DNA of 64,000 bases from Novosphingobium sp. SG707 (GCF_012275515.1 NZ_JAAZQL010000003.1:62001-126000), one strand, 5' to 3'; counted from the stretch's first letter, positions 17,203-25,724 are shown. Notes: generated by a model from the letters alone, not told the origin. Program-made: numbers and translations.

Positions 17203-18687
17203 CTAACGCTCCCCATCGGCCAAAGGGTAAAAAGGGTGAACCCCATAGGCATTGGGCACAAGGCCGCGCAAACCGTTGCCCGCCCCCCTGCCGATCATGG
17301 TCCAGCGCACCGGTAAAGCCAGTGGAATGAACAGATTGGCTTCCATCACCTCGCGCTCGGCCTCGGCATAAAGGGCGGGGGCAAGGGAGGCTTCGACATT
17401 CCATGCCTGGGCCACCAGATGGTCCACATCGGGTGTGCATACGGAATGCACACCGCAATGCAACTGGTTAAAAAACCAAACCGGCGAAGGATAACGCGCC
17501 ACTTCATCAATCACACGCAGATCCGCCGACTCGCCCATGCCCACCCGGCGCAGCCGCAGCCCGATCGCCGCCACATCCTGCGCCAGCCGGGAAAACAGCA
17601 CATTGCTGCCCGCGCCGCCCGGCATTGCGATCCGCAATTTCAGCCCGTCGCCCTCCTCGGGCCGGGCCGTCAGGGCGCGGGCCTTGCTCCACACCGTCAC
17701 CCGCTCGACCGCCACGGCGCGGCGGTGGTCCATATCCATATCGGTCCAGCGCTCGGGAAGCTGCACTTCGCCGATGCCCGGCGAGATCAGCCGCGTGGTA
17801 GGGCTCCATCCCGGGATGCCGCCCGCCTGCATGCCCAAGGCGTTCACCAGCGCCGCGCGGTCGATCACCATGGCCAGCGCGGCGCGATTCGTCGGCACCG
17901 CCAGAAAGCCGCTGTCCTTTTCCACCAGCAGGCCGAACAGGCCCGGCGTCACATCGAAGCGCGCCGCCCGCTGGCCCAGCAGGCCCCGCTGAATCAGCGG
18001 CAGATCGGTGATCCGCCCGCCCAGCACCACATCGACCTGCCCGCCCAGCAAATCCGCCACCGCCTTTTCGCCGCCCATCGCGCGAATCGAAAGCGGGCGC
18101 ATCGTCGCGGCCCAGCCCTCGGGCATGGGCAGGCCGCGCGCATCGGGCGAAATCGGCGTCAGCCAGTCCAGCCCCTCGACATGTTTGCGCCGCATCGGCC
18201 CGGCGCCTTGCCCGCGATGCTCCAGCCCCAGTTCGGGCTGGGCCAGCAATTGCAGGAAATTGGGCATGGGCTGGGCCAGCCGGATTTCGATCACGCGCCC
18301 GGCCATCGCGCGGATATCCTCGATGATCGTCAGATCCTGCCCCAGCGCGCGGCCTTTCTGCGCGGCAATGGCGCGGCGCAGCGCCTGTCGGGCCGTCTCG
18401 CCGCTCAGTTTGGTGCCATCGGGCCACGCACTGTCGCGCAAGCGGAAGATATAGCCACGCCCTTCATCCGCCACGATCCAGCGTTCGGCCAGACCGGGCA
18501 CGACCTTGCCCTCCTCATCCAGACTGACCAGACCTTCGGCCGTGGCCGCGCGCAATTCCCGATCGAGCGCGGCAGAGCCCGAATCATTGACCATCACCAC
18601 CCGCAGCGGTTGCTGCTGGGCCGAGCCATGGCAGGCCGCCGCCAAAAGGGCGGCCATCAGAATGGAGATGCGGTTTTTGCGCAGCAT
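17203..18687 (-). CDS. ABC transporter substrate-binding lipoprotein (peptide/nickel type)
   Basis: 494 residues with a lipoprotein signal peptide: basic MLRKNR, a hydrophobic core and the lipobox LAAAC, so Cys19 should be lipidated. The body matches the SBP_bac_5 (DppA/OppA/NikA) fold, with the typical early segment LRAATAEGLVSLDEEGKVVPGLAERW and later AMVIDRAALVNALGM. Such proteins bind oligopeptides, nickel chelates or other small solutes. No permease or ATPase gene is adjacent, so it is an orphan binding protein that either serves a transporter elsewhere or acts as a sensor. It lies upstream of ctrA on the same strand, with 148 bases between. Confidence 0.8.
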   Translation of the reverse strand: MLRKNRISILMAALLAAACHGSAQQQPLRVVMVNDSGSAALDRELRAATAEGLVSLDEEGKVVPGLAERWIVADEGRGYIFRLRDSAWPDGTKLSGETARQALRRAIAAQKGRALGQDLTIIEDIRAMAGRVIEIRLAQPMPNFLQLLAQPELGLEHRGQGAGPMRRKHVEGLDWLTPISPDARGLPMPEGWAATMRPLSIRAMGGEKAVADLLGGQVDVVLGGRITDLPLIQRGLLGQRAARFDVTPGLFGLLVEKDSGFLAVPTNRAALAMVIDRAALVNALGMQAGGIPGWSPTTRLISPGIGEVQLPERWTDMDMDHRRAVAVERVTVWSKARALTARPEEGDGLKLRIAMPGGAGSNVLFSRLAQDVAAIGLRLRRVGMGESADLRVIDEVARYPSPVWFFNQLHCGVHSVCTPDVDHLVAQAWNVEASLAPALYAEAEREVMEANLFIPLALPVRWTMIGRGAGNGLRGLVPNAYGVHPFYPLADGER

Positions 18688-18771
18688 GATTGCGCCAAGC
18701 CTAGAACAATTTGGCGCCCAGAGGAACGTCCGCCGCGCTCCGAATCAGGTTTGCACCCCGGTTTTTGCGGT

Positions 18772-19140
18772 TCAGACTTTGCGCAACTGGCCCGGATCGA
18801 CCTGTTTCACCGCAGCCAGCGGACGCATCGGCACAAAGCCCGAGTCGTCGGGGGCGGATTGCGCGGCGCGCACGCTCTTGGCGTCGATCTCTTCGTTGAA
18901 GGCTATGCCGCAGCGGTTGCCCTGAACCCAGGCGACCGATCCCGCCACCCAGCCGACATTGCGCAGCTCAACCTCCAGCACCATGCCGGCCGCTACGCGC
19001 ATATCGCCTTCGGCCATCAAACCGCCGCTGGAAAGATTGCGAATCTTGACCCGATGCACCGGATCACGGTCGCTGATACGCAGACAGGCCAGCATGAACA
19101 GGCTGTCGCGGTTGATCTGGCGTTGCTCGTCACCGGCCAT
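18772..19140 (-). CDS. PilZ domain-containing protein
   Basis: A 122-residue single-domain protein. The PilZ motif NLSSGGLMAEG (the N/DxSxxG element) and GIAFNEEID near residue 80 are visible. The preceding Arg-rich segment RISDRDPVHRVKIR could supply the RxxxR part of the cyclic di-GMP binding site, though the spacing is not perfect, so nucleotide binding is plausible but not certain. Starting at MAGDEQRQ is preferred because the extra upstream residues are not PilZ-like. A diguanylate cyclase is encoded about 6 kb away. Confidence 0.85.
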   Translation of the reverse strand: MAGDEQRQINRDSLFMLACLRISDRDPVHRVKIRNLSSGGLMAEGDMRVAAGMVLEVELRNVGWVAGSVAWVQGNRCGIAFNEEIDAKSVRAAQSAPDDSGFVPMRPLAAVKQVDPGQLRKV

Positions 19141-19281
19141 GGTTGGCTCACTTCCCGCTGCCGTGGCCCGGCCCGGCATGGATCGATCCAGACCGGGACG
19201 GGCGCGCTAATTCACAACAAGGTATTAACGCAAAATGGCAAATAAAGCGTAAATCTATCCGGTAACTTGCGGATATGGCCG

Positions 19282-19740
19282 TCAATCGTCGCGTGATACC
19301 CGTTCACGACGTTCATGGGCTTCCTGCGCCTCGACCGTCATGGTGGCGATCGGGCGTGCGATCAGGCGGCCAAGTCCAATGGGTTCGCCGGTGACTTCAC
19401 AAAAGCCATATTCGCCTTCCTCGATGCGGCGCAGGGCCGAGTCGATCTTGGAAATCAGCTTGCGCTGGCGGTCGCGAGTGCGCAATTCGATGCCCCAATC
19501 GGTTTCCGACGAGGCGCGGTCATTAAGGTCAGGTTCGCGCAGCGGGCCTTCCTGAAGCTGGCTCAACGTGTCGGCGGCCGCGCTCAGGATCAGTTTTTTC
19601 CATTGTTGCAGCAGCCGGCGGAAGTAGTCCAGCTGTTCGGCGTTCATGTATTCTTCGCCGTCGGACGGGACATAATCACCGGCCAGCGACCGTCTGGCCT
19701 TGACCAGCACATCGATTTCGTCTGCCAGACCACTTGCCAT
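19282..19740 (-). CDS. dksA: RNA polymerase-binding transcription factor DksA
   Basis: DksA binds in the secondary channel of RNA polymerase and, with ppGpp, mediates the stringent response. The 152-residue product has the coiled-coil with the DxxDxA-type tip (DLNDRASSETDWGIELRTRDRQRKLI) and the C-terminal globular part EEGEYGFCEVTGEPIGLGRLIARPIA. The classical zinc finger has four cysteines; here only one remains, the Cys of GFCEVTG. Reduced-cysteine DksA proteins are known in alphaproteobacteria, so this is a natural variant rather than damage. The start at MASGLADEID is chosen over an upstream one. Confidence 0.94.
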   Translation of the reverse strand: MASGLADEIDVLVKARRSLAGDYVPSDGEEYMNAEQLDYFRRLLQQWKKLILSAAADTLSQLQEGPLREPDLNDRASSETDWGIELRTRDRQRKLISKIDSALRRIEEGEYGFCEVTGEPIGLGRLIARPIATMTVEAQEAHERRERVSRDD

Positions 19741-20047
19741 TATAACCCTCCGAAATCCATCCGCGGGATTGATAAGCATCCCATTCTATCGCCCGGCCTA
19801 TAGTTTGCCCCCTGAAGGTCCACAAGCGGCAAAGCCGATCTGCGACAGCTTAAACCACCGCAAAATTGCGAATAGGGCGCGCCTTGCCCATGTTTTGGTG
19901 ACAAGGTCATGACATGACCCCGACAGTGGGCGCAGTCGCGCGGCAATGGCGCGCGACACGGGCGACAGAAATTACCGCGCCATTTACCACTTGTTATCCA
20001 ACTTGCGACAGCTTGAGCCTCATGAACGGGAAATGGGGAACTTCGAC
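19741..20047. other. Intergenic region between dksA and the Sel1-like gene
   Basis: About 307 bases with no gene I can support. It must contain the dksA promoter (minus strand) and the promoter of the divergent Sel1-like gene. I see no hairpin with a T run and no clear operator. Confidence 0.5.
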
Positions 20048-20392
20048 ATGGGATACAACTGGACACAATCGCAGGACCATCTGTTAGCCGCCTCAGGCCA
20101 TCCGGCATCGGGCGAGATCACCGGCCTGATCGCCAATTGCCTGATCGCGGCGAGCCAGGGCTGTGTGGATGCTTATTTCGATCTGGGCGTGGCCTTTTCC
20201 ACCGGCAGCCATGGCGCGGTGTGCGATCTGATCGAGGCGCATAAGTGGTTCAATCTGGCTGCGGTCGGCGGGCATGACGAAGCCGCGCATTGCCGGGCCG
20301 AAGTATCCGAGGAAATGACCACGCGCGATATTGCCGAGGCCCAGCGCCGCGCCCGCGCATGGATCGCCACGACCACCCGCCGCGCGGCCTGA
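20048..20392 (+). CDS. Sel1-like repeat protein
   Basis: A 114-residue protein with one clear Sel1/TPR-like repeat: DAYFDLGVAFSTG, then DLIEAHKWFNLAAVGGHDEAAHCRAEVSEEMT, which is the core of the Sel1 consensus. These alpha-alpha repeats mediate protein contacts. No signal peptide is seen, so it is probably cytoplasmic. ATG at 20048 is preferred because GGGGAA lies seven bases before it; ATG at 20033 would add five residues. Its stop is immediately followed by the end of the converging GNAT/FemAB-like gene. Confidence 0.8.
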   Translation: MGYNWTQSQDHLLAASGHPASGEITGLIANCLIAASQGCVDAYFDLGVAFSTGSHGAVCDLIEAHKWFNLAAVGGHDEAAHCRAEVSEEMTTRDIAEAQRRARAWIATTTRRAA

Positions 20393-20393
20393 A

Positions 20394-21533
20394 TTATCCG
20401 CCGCGCCGGAAAGGCGTTCTGGCTTCCAGAAAATTCTGATCTGCGGCAATGCCTTCGCGCTCGCGCCGCAGGAAATCCTCGACCGCGCGGCGAAAACCGG
20501 CATGGGCGATGAAATGCGCCGATGTCGTGCGCACCGGCGCATAGCCGCGCGCCAGTTTGTGCCCGCCCTGCGCCCCGGCCTCGACCCGGCGCAGGCCCAG
20601 CGCGATGGCCGCATCGATCGCCTGATAATAACACAGTTCAAAATGCAGGAAGGGCTTGTCGACAATCGCCCCCCAATAGCGGCCATAGAGGCAATCGCGT
20701 CCGATGAAATTAAGCGCGCCCGCCACCGGATGATCCTCCGCAAAGGCCATCACCAGCAGGATTTTGTCGGCCATCCTCTCGCCCAGCAGGTCAAACGCCG
20801 CGCGGGTCAGATAGGGATGGCCCCATTTGCGGCTGCCGGTGTCCTGATAGAATCGCCAGAAGGCGTCCCAATGTTCGGGGCGAATCGCATCGCCCGTCAG
20901 CGCGCGAATCGTCACGCCATCCTGCGCCGCACGCCGCTCCTTGCGCAGATTCTTGCGCTTGTCGGACGATAGCGCGCCAAGAAAATCGTCAAATCCGGCA
21001 TAACCGGCATTGGCCCAGTGAAATTGGATGTCGTGGCGAATCAACCAGCCCGCGTTCTCAAACGCCGCCACCTGATCCGGTTCGATAAAGGTGGCATGGG
21101 CGCTCGAGAGCCCCGCATCGCGACACATCTGCTCGGCGGTGCGAATCAAGGCGGTCATCAATTCAGGATGCTGCGTCAGCAATCGCGGGCCGGTGGCGGG
21201 GGTGAAAGGCACCGCAATCTGCAATTTGGGGTAATAATCGCCCCCTGCCCGCTCCCACGCATCGGCCCAGCTATGGTCGAAGACATATTCGCCCTGGCTA
21301 TGCGTTTTGACATAGGCGGGCAGAGCGGCGGCCAGATGGCCCGCCCCGTCATGGATCGTAATGGGCGCCGGTGTCCATCCCGTCCCCTCGCCCACGCTTT
21401 GCGAATCCTCCAGCGCGGAAAGGAAAGCGTGGGAGACAAAGGGATTGCCCCCATCGGTCAGCGCGTCCCATTCCCGCGCCGATAGGCCGGACACGCCGGG
21501 CTGCACATGCGCGGTATAGGGGGCTTCGCTCAC
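20394..21533 (-). CDS. FemAB/GNAT-like protein (peptidoglycan biosynthesis/recognition family, DUF482 type)
   Basis: 379 residues starting at GTG: the GTGA overlap with the end of the upstream GDPD gene fixes this start, and further upstream sequence in the frame is not conserved. The family has a duplicated GNAT fold like FemAB aminoacyltransferases. Signatures seen are NPFVSHAFLSALEDSQSVG, HSWADAWERAGGDYYPKLQIAVPFTPATGPRLL, SSDKRKNLRKERR, FYQDTGSRKWGHPYLTRAAF and GRYWGAI. The biochemical reaction is not established in this group. It is the last gene of a five-gene coupled operon. Confidence 0.82.
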   Translation of the reverse strand: MSEAPYTAHVQPGVSGLSAREWDALTDGGNPFVSHAFLSALEDSQSVGEGTGWTPAPITIHDGAGHLAAALPAYVKTHSQGEYVFDHSWADAWERAGGDYYPKLQIAVPFTPATGPRLLTQHPELMTALIRTAEQMCRDAGLSSAHATFIEPDQVAAFENAGWLIRHDIQFHWANAGYAGFDDFLGALSSDKRKNLRKERRAAQDGVTIRALTGDAIRPEHWDAFWRFYQDTGSRKWGHPYLTRAAFDLLGERMADKILLVMAFAEDHPVAGALNFIGRDCLYGRYWGAIVDKPFLHFELCYYQAIDAAIALGLRRVEAGAQGGHKLARGYAPVRTTSAHFIAHAGFRRAVEDFLRREREGIAADQNFLEARTPFRRGG

Positions 21534-22276
21534 GCCAGACCATCTCCTTCGGCGATCAGCGCGTCGGCATGTTCCAGCGCCACCTCGCGCTGGATGGCGC
21601 GGCGCACCGTCCATGTGGCGATGGGCCACGTTTCGCGCCAACGCGCAACTGTATCATGGGGCAGACCGCGAATATCCACGGCGAGAAACTCTATTTCTGC
21701 GGCAGAAAACCGGCGCGGCATCAACCATTTCGCGCGCCAGCCCGACATGTCGCGCGACTCCAGCACCATGCCGCGCACCACGTCGGGCGCGTTTTGCGCA
21801 AACCAGCGCGGCGCGCGATGGTCAAAACTCATGATGGCCACCGGCCCGGCGTAATCGGCCAAAGCGCGGGCGACGCCTTCGCACAAAGCCGCCGGATCCT
21901 CGCGCTTTTCGACCTTGATCTCGATCAGCAGCGGGACACGGCCCCCCACCAAGTCCAGCATCTGGACCAGCGAAGGGATCACATCGCGCGTGCCCCCCAC
22001 CGGCAGGCGCGAGAGCACCTCCATGCCGTGATCCTTCACCGGCCCCCGCGCATGGGTCAGCCGGTCCAGCATGGCGTCATGAAACACCACCACCGTGCCG
22101 TCGCCCGCCAGCCGGACATCGCATTCGATGCCATATCCGGCCGCAATCGCGCAGGTGAAGGCGGAGAGGGTGTTCTCCGCCCAATGGCCAATCCATTGTC
22201 CGCCGGATCGGGCCATATCATGCAGGCCCCGATGGGCGATCACCGCCCCGCGCAGCCAATCGGCCCTTTCCGTCAT
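21530..22276 (-). CDS. Glycerophosphodiester phosphodiesterase family protein
   Basis: A 248-residue TIM-barrel enzyme that hydrolyses glycerophosphodiesters to glycerol-3-phosphate and an alcohol. The catalytic signature is visible in full: AHRGLHD, the ENT of WAENTLSAF, ECDVRLAGDG (metal-binding Glu and Asp) and VVVFHDAMLDRLT (His). No signal peptide is present, so it is cytoplasmic. It starts 2 bases after the end of the RidA gene and overlaps the next gene by four bases. Confidence 0.93.
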   Translation of the reverse strand: MTERADWLRGAVIAHRGLHDMARSGGQWIGHWAENTLSAFTCAIAAGYGIECDVRLAGDGTVVVFHDAMLDRLTHARGPVKDHGMEVLSRLPVGGTRDVIPSLVQMLDLVGGRVPLLIEIKVEKREDPAALCEGVARALADYAGPVAIMSFDHRAPRWFAQNAPDVVRGMVLESRDMSGWRAKWLMPRRFSAAEIEFLAVDIRGLPHDTVARWRETWPIATWTVRRAIQREVALEHADALIAEGDGLA

Positions 22277-22278
22277 CC

Positions 22279-22743
22279 TCAGGCCTTGATCGCCACGATA
22301 GCGTCCACCTCAACCGCCGCGCCCAGCGGCAGAACCGGCACGCCCACCGCGCTGCGGGCATGTTTGCCGGCATCGCCAAAGACCGCGACCATCAGTTCGC
22401 TGACGCCATTGGCCACCTTGGGCTGATCCGTGTAATCGCCGGTCGAATTGATGAAAGCGCCCAGCTTTACAATGCGCTCAACCTGGTCGAGGCTGCCAAG
22501 AGCGGCCTTGAGCTGGGCCAGAATCATCAGACCGCAGGCGCGCGCGGCGGCATAGCCTTCCTCGGTGGAAACATCTTCGCCAAGGCGGCCCTTGACCAGA
22601 GCGCCGTCGATAAAGGGCAATTGCCCCGAAACATGGGCCAGGCCGCCCGCCTCGACCACCGGCACATAGGCCGCAACAGGCGCCGCCGCAACCGGCAGGG
22701 TAAAGCCCAGTTCGGCCAGACGAGCTTCAACAGAATCAGTCAT
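22279..22743 (-). CDS. RidA family protein (reactive enamine/imine deaminase)
   Basis: 154 residues of the YjgF/YER057c/UK114 fold. Members hydrolyse reactive 2-aminoacrylate-type enamines released by PLP enzymes. The family pattern is seen as GGLAHVSGQLPFIDG, ACGLMILAQLKAALGSLDQV and VGVPVLPLGAAVEVDAIVAI. The Arg that anchors the substrate carboxylate in RidA itself is replaced at RSAVGVPVLPLGA, where ARSAV keeps an Arg but in the YjgH-like context, so the subgroup may have another substrate. The start MTDSVEARL overlaps the end of the HAD gene by eight bases. Confidence 0.9.
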   Translation of the reverse strand: MTDSVEARLAELGFTLPVAAAPVAAYVPVVEAGGLAHVSGQLPFIDGALVKGRLGEDVSTEEGYAAARACGLMILAQLKAALGSLDQVERIVKLGAFINSTGDYTDQPKVANGVSELMVAVFGDAGKHARSAVGVPVLPLGAAVEVDAIVAIKA

Positions 22744-23368
22744 TGGTGTCTCCATGCAGTCGGGCGGTCAGCCAAGGCAAAGCGCTGGCCCAATCGTCGA
22801 TCCGGGCGTGAGCATGGCCTTGGGTGAAAGCGCAAGTGATATGTGGGGCCAGCAAAGGCTCGCCGCAAAGATGCAGGCGGGCGATGTCGGGCGTGATCTC
22901 GGATGCCGATCCGTGATGCTGGGCGATATCGTCGATGAACACCGCGCGGCTGGGGCGGTATTCGTCGAGGATCGCGCGAATCGCGGGGCCTTTGGGGCCT
23001 TGGTTGGTAAAGACGCGGATGTTGAGGCCATGATCGGCCAATTGCCTTGTGCGGGCCTCTTGCCGGTGATCCTCCAGATTGGTCAGGATCACGACATCGG
23101 CATCCTGTGCCAATTGCGTCATGCCCTCGATCGCGCCCGCGATGGGCGATTGGCGGTGCATTTCGGTGTCGAAGAATGCGCCCAGCAGGCGCCACATCTC
23201 CGGCCCCGGCACCGCGCTGCCGTCGCCGTAATGCATCGAGCGCGAGAAATCATTGCCGTTCATGGTGAAGGTGACGCCCTGCGTCTCGCCCAGCCAGTCG
23301 CGGAAGGGAGCGATCATGTGCAGCAGCACTTCGTCGCAATCGGAAATGACCAGAGGGCGCCCCATCAT
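22736..23368 (-). CDS. HAD family hydrolase
   Basis: 210 residues. The nucleophile motif is VISDCDEVLL (DxD), motif II is VVILTNLE, and motif IV is AVFIDDIAQHHGSA; the Lys of motif III lies in TNQGPKGPAIRAI. Together these give a complete phosphatase-type HAD active site. The cap is small and inserted after the first motif. The substrate is not predictable. The start codon is one of two adjacent ATGs (23368 or 23365), which overlap the TGA of the DUF3572 gene, showing translational coupling. Confidence 0.88.
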   Translation of the reverse strand: MMGRPLVISDCDEVLLHMIAPFRDWLGETQGVTFTMNGNDFSRSMHYGDGSAVPGPEMWRLLGAFFDTEMHRQSPIAGAIEGMTQLAQDADVVILTNLEDHRQEARTRQLADHGLNIRVFTNQGPKGPAIRAILDEYRPSRAVFIDDIAQHHGSASEITPDIARLHLCGEPLLAPHITCAFTQGHAHARIDDWASALPWLTARLHGDTND

Positions 23369-23655
23369 GCCCCCCAATCCGCATCATCCATCGGCGCGGC
23401 CAGTGCGGCATGGGCCTTTTCCAGCGCCTTGGGCGGCACGCCCAGCGCATCAGCGCAGGCAAGAAGATCAGGTTCGTGGCTCAAGACAAACTCCAGTATC
23501 GCGGCCAGCACCACGCGCTCGCCGATTCTTTCGCGCAATTCCTCCGGGCTGACGCCGGTCAGCGCCAGCAGCCGGTCGGCATGATCGTCATCGGACAAGA
23601 CCCAGCCGAATGCGGCCAGAGCCAGCCCTTCGGCCTCTCCATCATCTTTTACCAT
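23365..23655 (-). CDS. DUF3572 family protein
   Basis: A 96-residue, mostly helical, acidic cytoplasmic protein. The pattern EGLALAAFGWVLSDDDHADRLLALTGVSPEELRERIGE and VLEFVLSHEPDLLACADALGVPP matches DUF3572, a family of unknown function often encoded next to divK in alphaproteobacteria, as here. It is the first gene of the minus-strand operon and diverges from divK, with 72 bases between the start codons. Confidence 0.88.
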   Translation of the reverse strand: MVKDDGEAEGLALAAFGWVLSDDDHADRLLALTGVSPEELRERIGERVVLAAILEFVLSHEPDLLACADALGVPPKALEKAHAALAAPMDDADWGA

Positions 23656-23727
23656 GCGCAGAATTGTCAGCCCCCTTGATAGGTCCTAGAGCCTTGGCCC
23701 GAACGCATTACGATCACAGGCAGGCGC

Positions 23728-24105
23728 ATGGCAAAGCGAATTATGGTTGTCGAGGACAATGACCTCAATCGCAAGCTGTTCTGCGATGTTTTGAAGAGTC
23801 AGGGCTTTACCGTCGAGCCGGTGGGCGATGGGCTGGAGGCGCTGGACAAGGCGCGGGCCTTTGTGCCCAATCTGATGATCATGGACATACAATTGCCCAA
23901 TATTTCCGGGCTGGAGCTGATCGAGGGGGCCAAGGCCGATCCCTTGCTGCGCATGATCCCCGTGCTGGCCGTCACCGCCTATGCCGGAAAGGGCGACGAG
24001 GACCGCATCCGCGAGGCGGGCGCCGACGGCTATCTGGCCAAGCCGGTGTCGATCGGGCCGTTTATGGCGGCGGTCAAACGCCTGCTGGAAAACGCGCCCG
24101 CTTGA
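23728..24105 (+). CDS. divK: Single-domain response regulator DivK
   Basis: A 125-residue receiver domain without output domain. In Caulobacter, DivK is phosphorylated by DivJ, dephosphorylated by PleC, and acts through DivL on CckA to control CtrA. The phospho-acceptor is Asp53 (MIMDIQLPNISGLE), the acidic pocket is VEDND and the conserved Lys is Lys105 in YLAKPVS. The closing PFMAAVKRLLENAPA also matches DivK. It sits next to a DUF3572 gene, a common alphaproteobacterial arrangement. Confidence 0.95.
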   Translation: MAKRIMVVEDNDLNRKLFCDVLKSQGFTVEPVGDGLEALDKARAFVPNLMIMDIQLPNISGLELIEGAKADPLLRMIPVLAVTAYAGKGDEDRIREAGADGYLAKPVSIGPFMAAVKRLLENAPA

Positions 24106-24183
24106 CATTTGCCGCCCACCGCCCCTTTTGCGCCGTAATTGTCGGCCAGAGGGCCTTCATCGCATTTGCATAAGGAATCTTGC

Positions 24184-24423
24184 ATGGACCGCGCCGCCAC
24201 CAGCGAAAAGATCGCCGCGCTGATCGAGCCTTTCAACAAGAAGGGCATCGCCATTTCCGACGCCACCAGCTTTGCCGGCGATCTGGAATTCGACAGCCTG
24301 ACGGTGATGGATTTCGTGGCCGCCATCGAGGACGAGTTTGACATCATCATTTCGATGAACCAGCAGGCCGAAATCGAAACCTATGGCCAGCTCGTCGACG
24401 CCGTGGTCAAGCTCAAGGGTTGA
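24184..24423 (+). CDS. Acyl carrier protein dedicated to sphingolipid synthesis
   Basis: A 79-residue carrier protein. The phosphopantetheine attachment motif is DSL in LEFDSLTVMDFVAAIEDEF, and the helix-II residues are acidic as in other ACPs. The start at 24184 has a ribosome-binding site (AAGGAAT) and removes unrelated upstream residues. Only two bases separate it from the serine palmitoyltransferase gene, the arrangement known for the sphingolipid genes of Sphingomonas and Caulobacter, where the ACP carries the long-chain acyl group condensed with serine. No dedicated ACP synthetase gene is visible here. Confidence 0.93.
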   Translation: MDRAATSEKIAALIEPFNKKGIAISDATSFAGDLEFDSLTVMDFVAAIEDEFDIIISMNQQAEIETYGQLVDAVVKLKG

Positions 24424-24425
24424 AG

Positions 24426-25625
24426 ATGACTGATCTTTTTTCCAAATTCGACCCCCTGATCCAGATGCGGACGGATCTGCTGTCCACGGGCGTGACCGAT
24501 CCTTTCGGCCTGGTGATGGAAAAGGTGATCTCGCCCACGGTGGCCATGTGCAACGGGCGCGAGACGATCCTGCTTGGCACCTACAACTATATGGGCATGA
24601 CGTTCGACCCGGACGTGATCGCCGCGGGCAAGCAGGCGCTGGACGATTTCGGCAGCGGCACCACGGGCAGCCGCGTGCTGAACGGCACCTATGCCGGGCA
24701 CAAGGCTGTCGAACAGGCGCTTTGCGACTTCTACGGCATGGATCATGCCATGGTGTTCTCGACCGGCTATCAGGCCAATCTGGGCATCATCAGCACGATC
24801 GCGGGCAAGGGTGATTACATCATCCTCGACATCGACAGCCATGCGTCCATCTGGGACGGGTGCAAGATGGGCGATGCCGAAGTCGTGCCTTTCAAGCACA
24901 ATGACATCGAGGCGATGGAAAAGCGCCTCAAGCGCATTCCCGAGGGCGCGGGCATTTTGGTCGTGCTCGAAGGCGTCTATTCGATGCTGGGCGATATTGC
25001 GCCGCTCAAGGAAATGATCGCCATCGCCAAGAAATATGGCGCGATGGTGCTGGTGGACGAGGCCCACTCGATGGGCTTTATCGGCCCCAACGGGCGCGGC
25101 GTGGCCGAAGAGCAGGGCGTGCTGGATCAGGTCGATTTCGTGATCGGCACGTTCAGCAAATCGGTCGGCACGGTCGGTGGCTTCTGCGTTTCGAACCATC
25201 CCAAGTTCGAGATCATGCGTCTGGTCTGCCGCCCCTATGTGTTCACCGCCTCGCTGCCGCCCAGCGTGGTGGCAACGGCGGCGACCAGCGTGCGCAAGCT
25301 GATGCATGCCGCCGACAAGCGCGCGCATCTGTGGGAAAATTCGCGCGTTCTGCATGGCGGCCTGCGCGAACGCGGGTTCAAGCTGGGCACCGAAACGCCC
25401 CAGTCGGCGATCATCTCGGTCATCATGCCCGACCTCGAACGCGGCGCGGCCATGTGGGAAGCGCTGCTGCACGAAGGGCTCTATGTGAACCTGGCGCGGC
25501 CGCCGGCGACGCCTGCGGGTATGACTTTGCTGCGCTGTTCGCTGTGCGCCGCGCATTCGGCCGAGCAGGTGCAGACCATTATCGGCATGTTTGAACGGGC
25601 CGGTAAGAAGGTTGGGATTATTTAA
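24426..25625 (+). CDS. spt: Serine palmitoyltransferase
   Basis: The PLP enzyme that condenses serine with palmitoyl thioester to 3-ketodihydrosphingosine, the first step of sphingolipid synthesis. The 399-residue product is soluble, as in Sphingomonas paucimobilis. Active-site residues are visible: Lys245 in GTFSKSVGTVGG (Schiff base), Asp211 and His214 in VLVDEAHS, His139 (DIDSHAS, stacking on PLP) and the RPPATPAG loop with its Arg near the C-terminus. ATG at 24426 is the natural start directly after the ACP stop. Sphingolipids replace lipopolysaccharide in this order, so the gene is likely important for the outer membrane. Confidence 0.95.
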   Translation: MTDLFSKFDPLIQMRTDLLSTGVTDPFGLVMEKVISPTVAMCNGRETILLGTYNYMGMTFDPDVIAAGKQALDDFGSGTTGSRVLNGTYAGHKAVEQALCDFYGMDHAMVFSTGYQANLGIISTIAGKGDYIILDIDSHASIWDGCKMGDAEVVPFKHNDIEAMEKRLKRIPEGAGILVVLEGVYSMLGDIAPLKEMIAIAKKYGAMVLVDEAHSMGFIGPNGRGVAEEQGVLDQVDFVIGTFSKSVGTVGGFCVSNHPKFEIMRLVCRPYVFTASLPPSVVATAATSVRKLMHAADKRAHLWENSRVLHGGLRERGFKLGTETPQSAIISVIMPDLERGAAMWEALLHEGLYVNLARPPATPAGMTLLRCSLCAAHSAEQVQTIIGMFERAGKKVGII

Positions 25626-25724
25626 GGGGTTAAAGGTGCGAGGGTCTAGACCCTCGCCCTCCCGTTACTGTCTGCGTTGCGCATAGGGTTCGGCGTTTTG
25701 TATCGGACGCAGCATTGAAATTTT

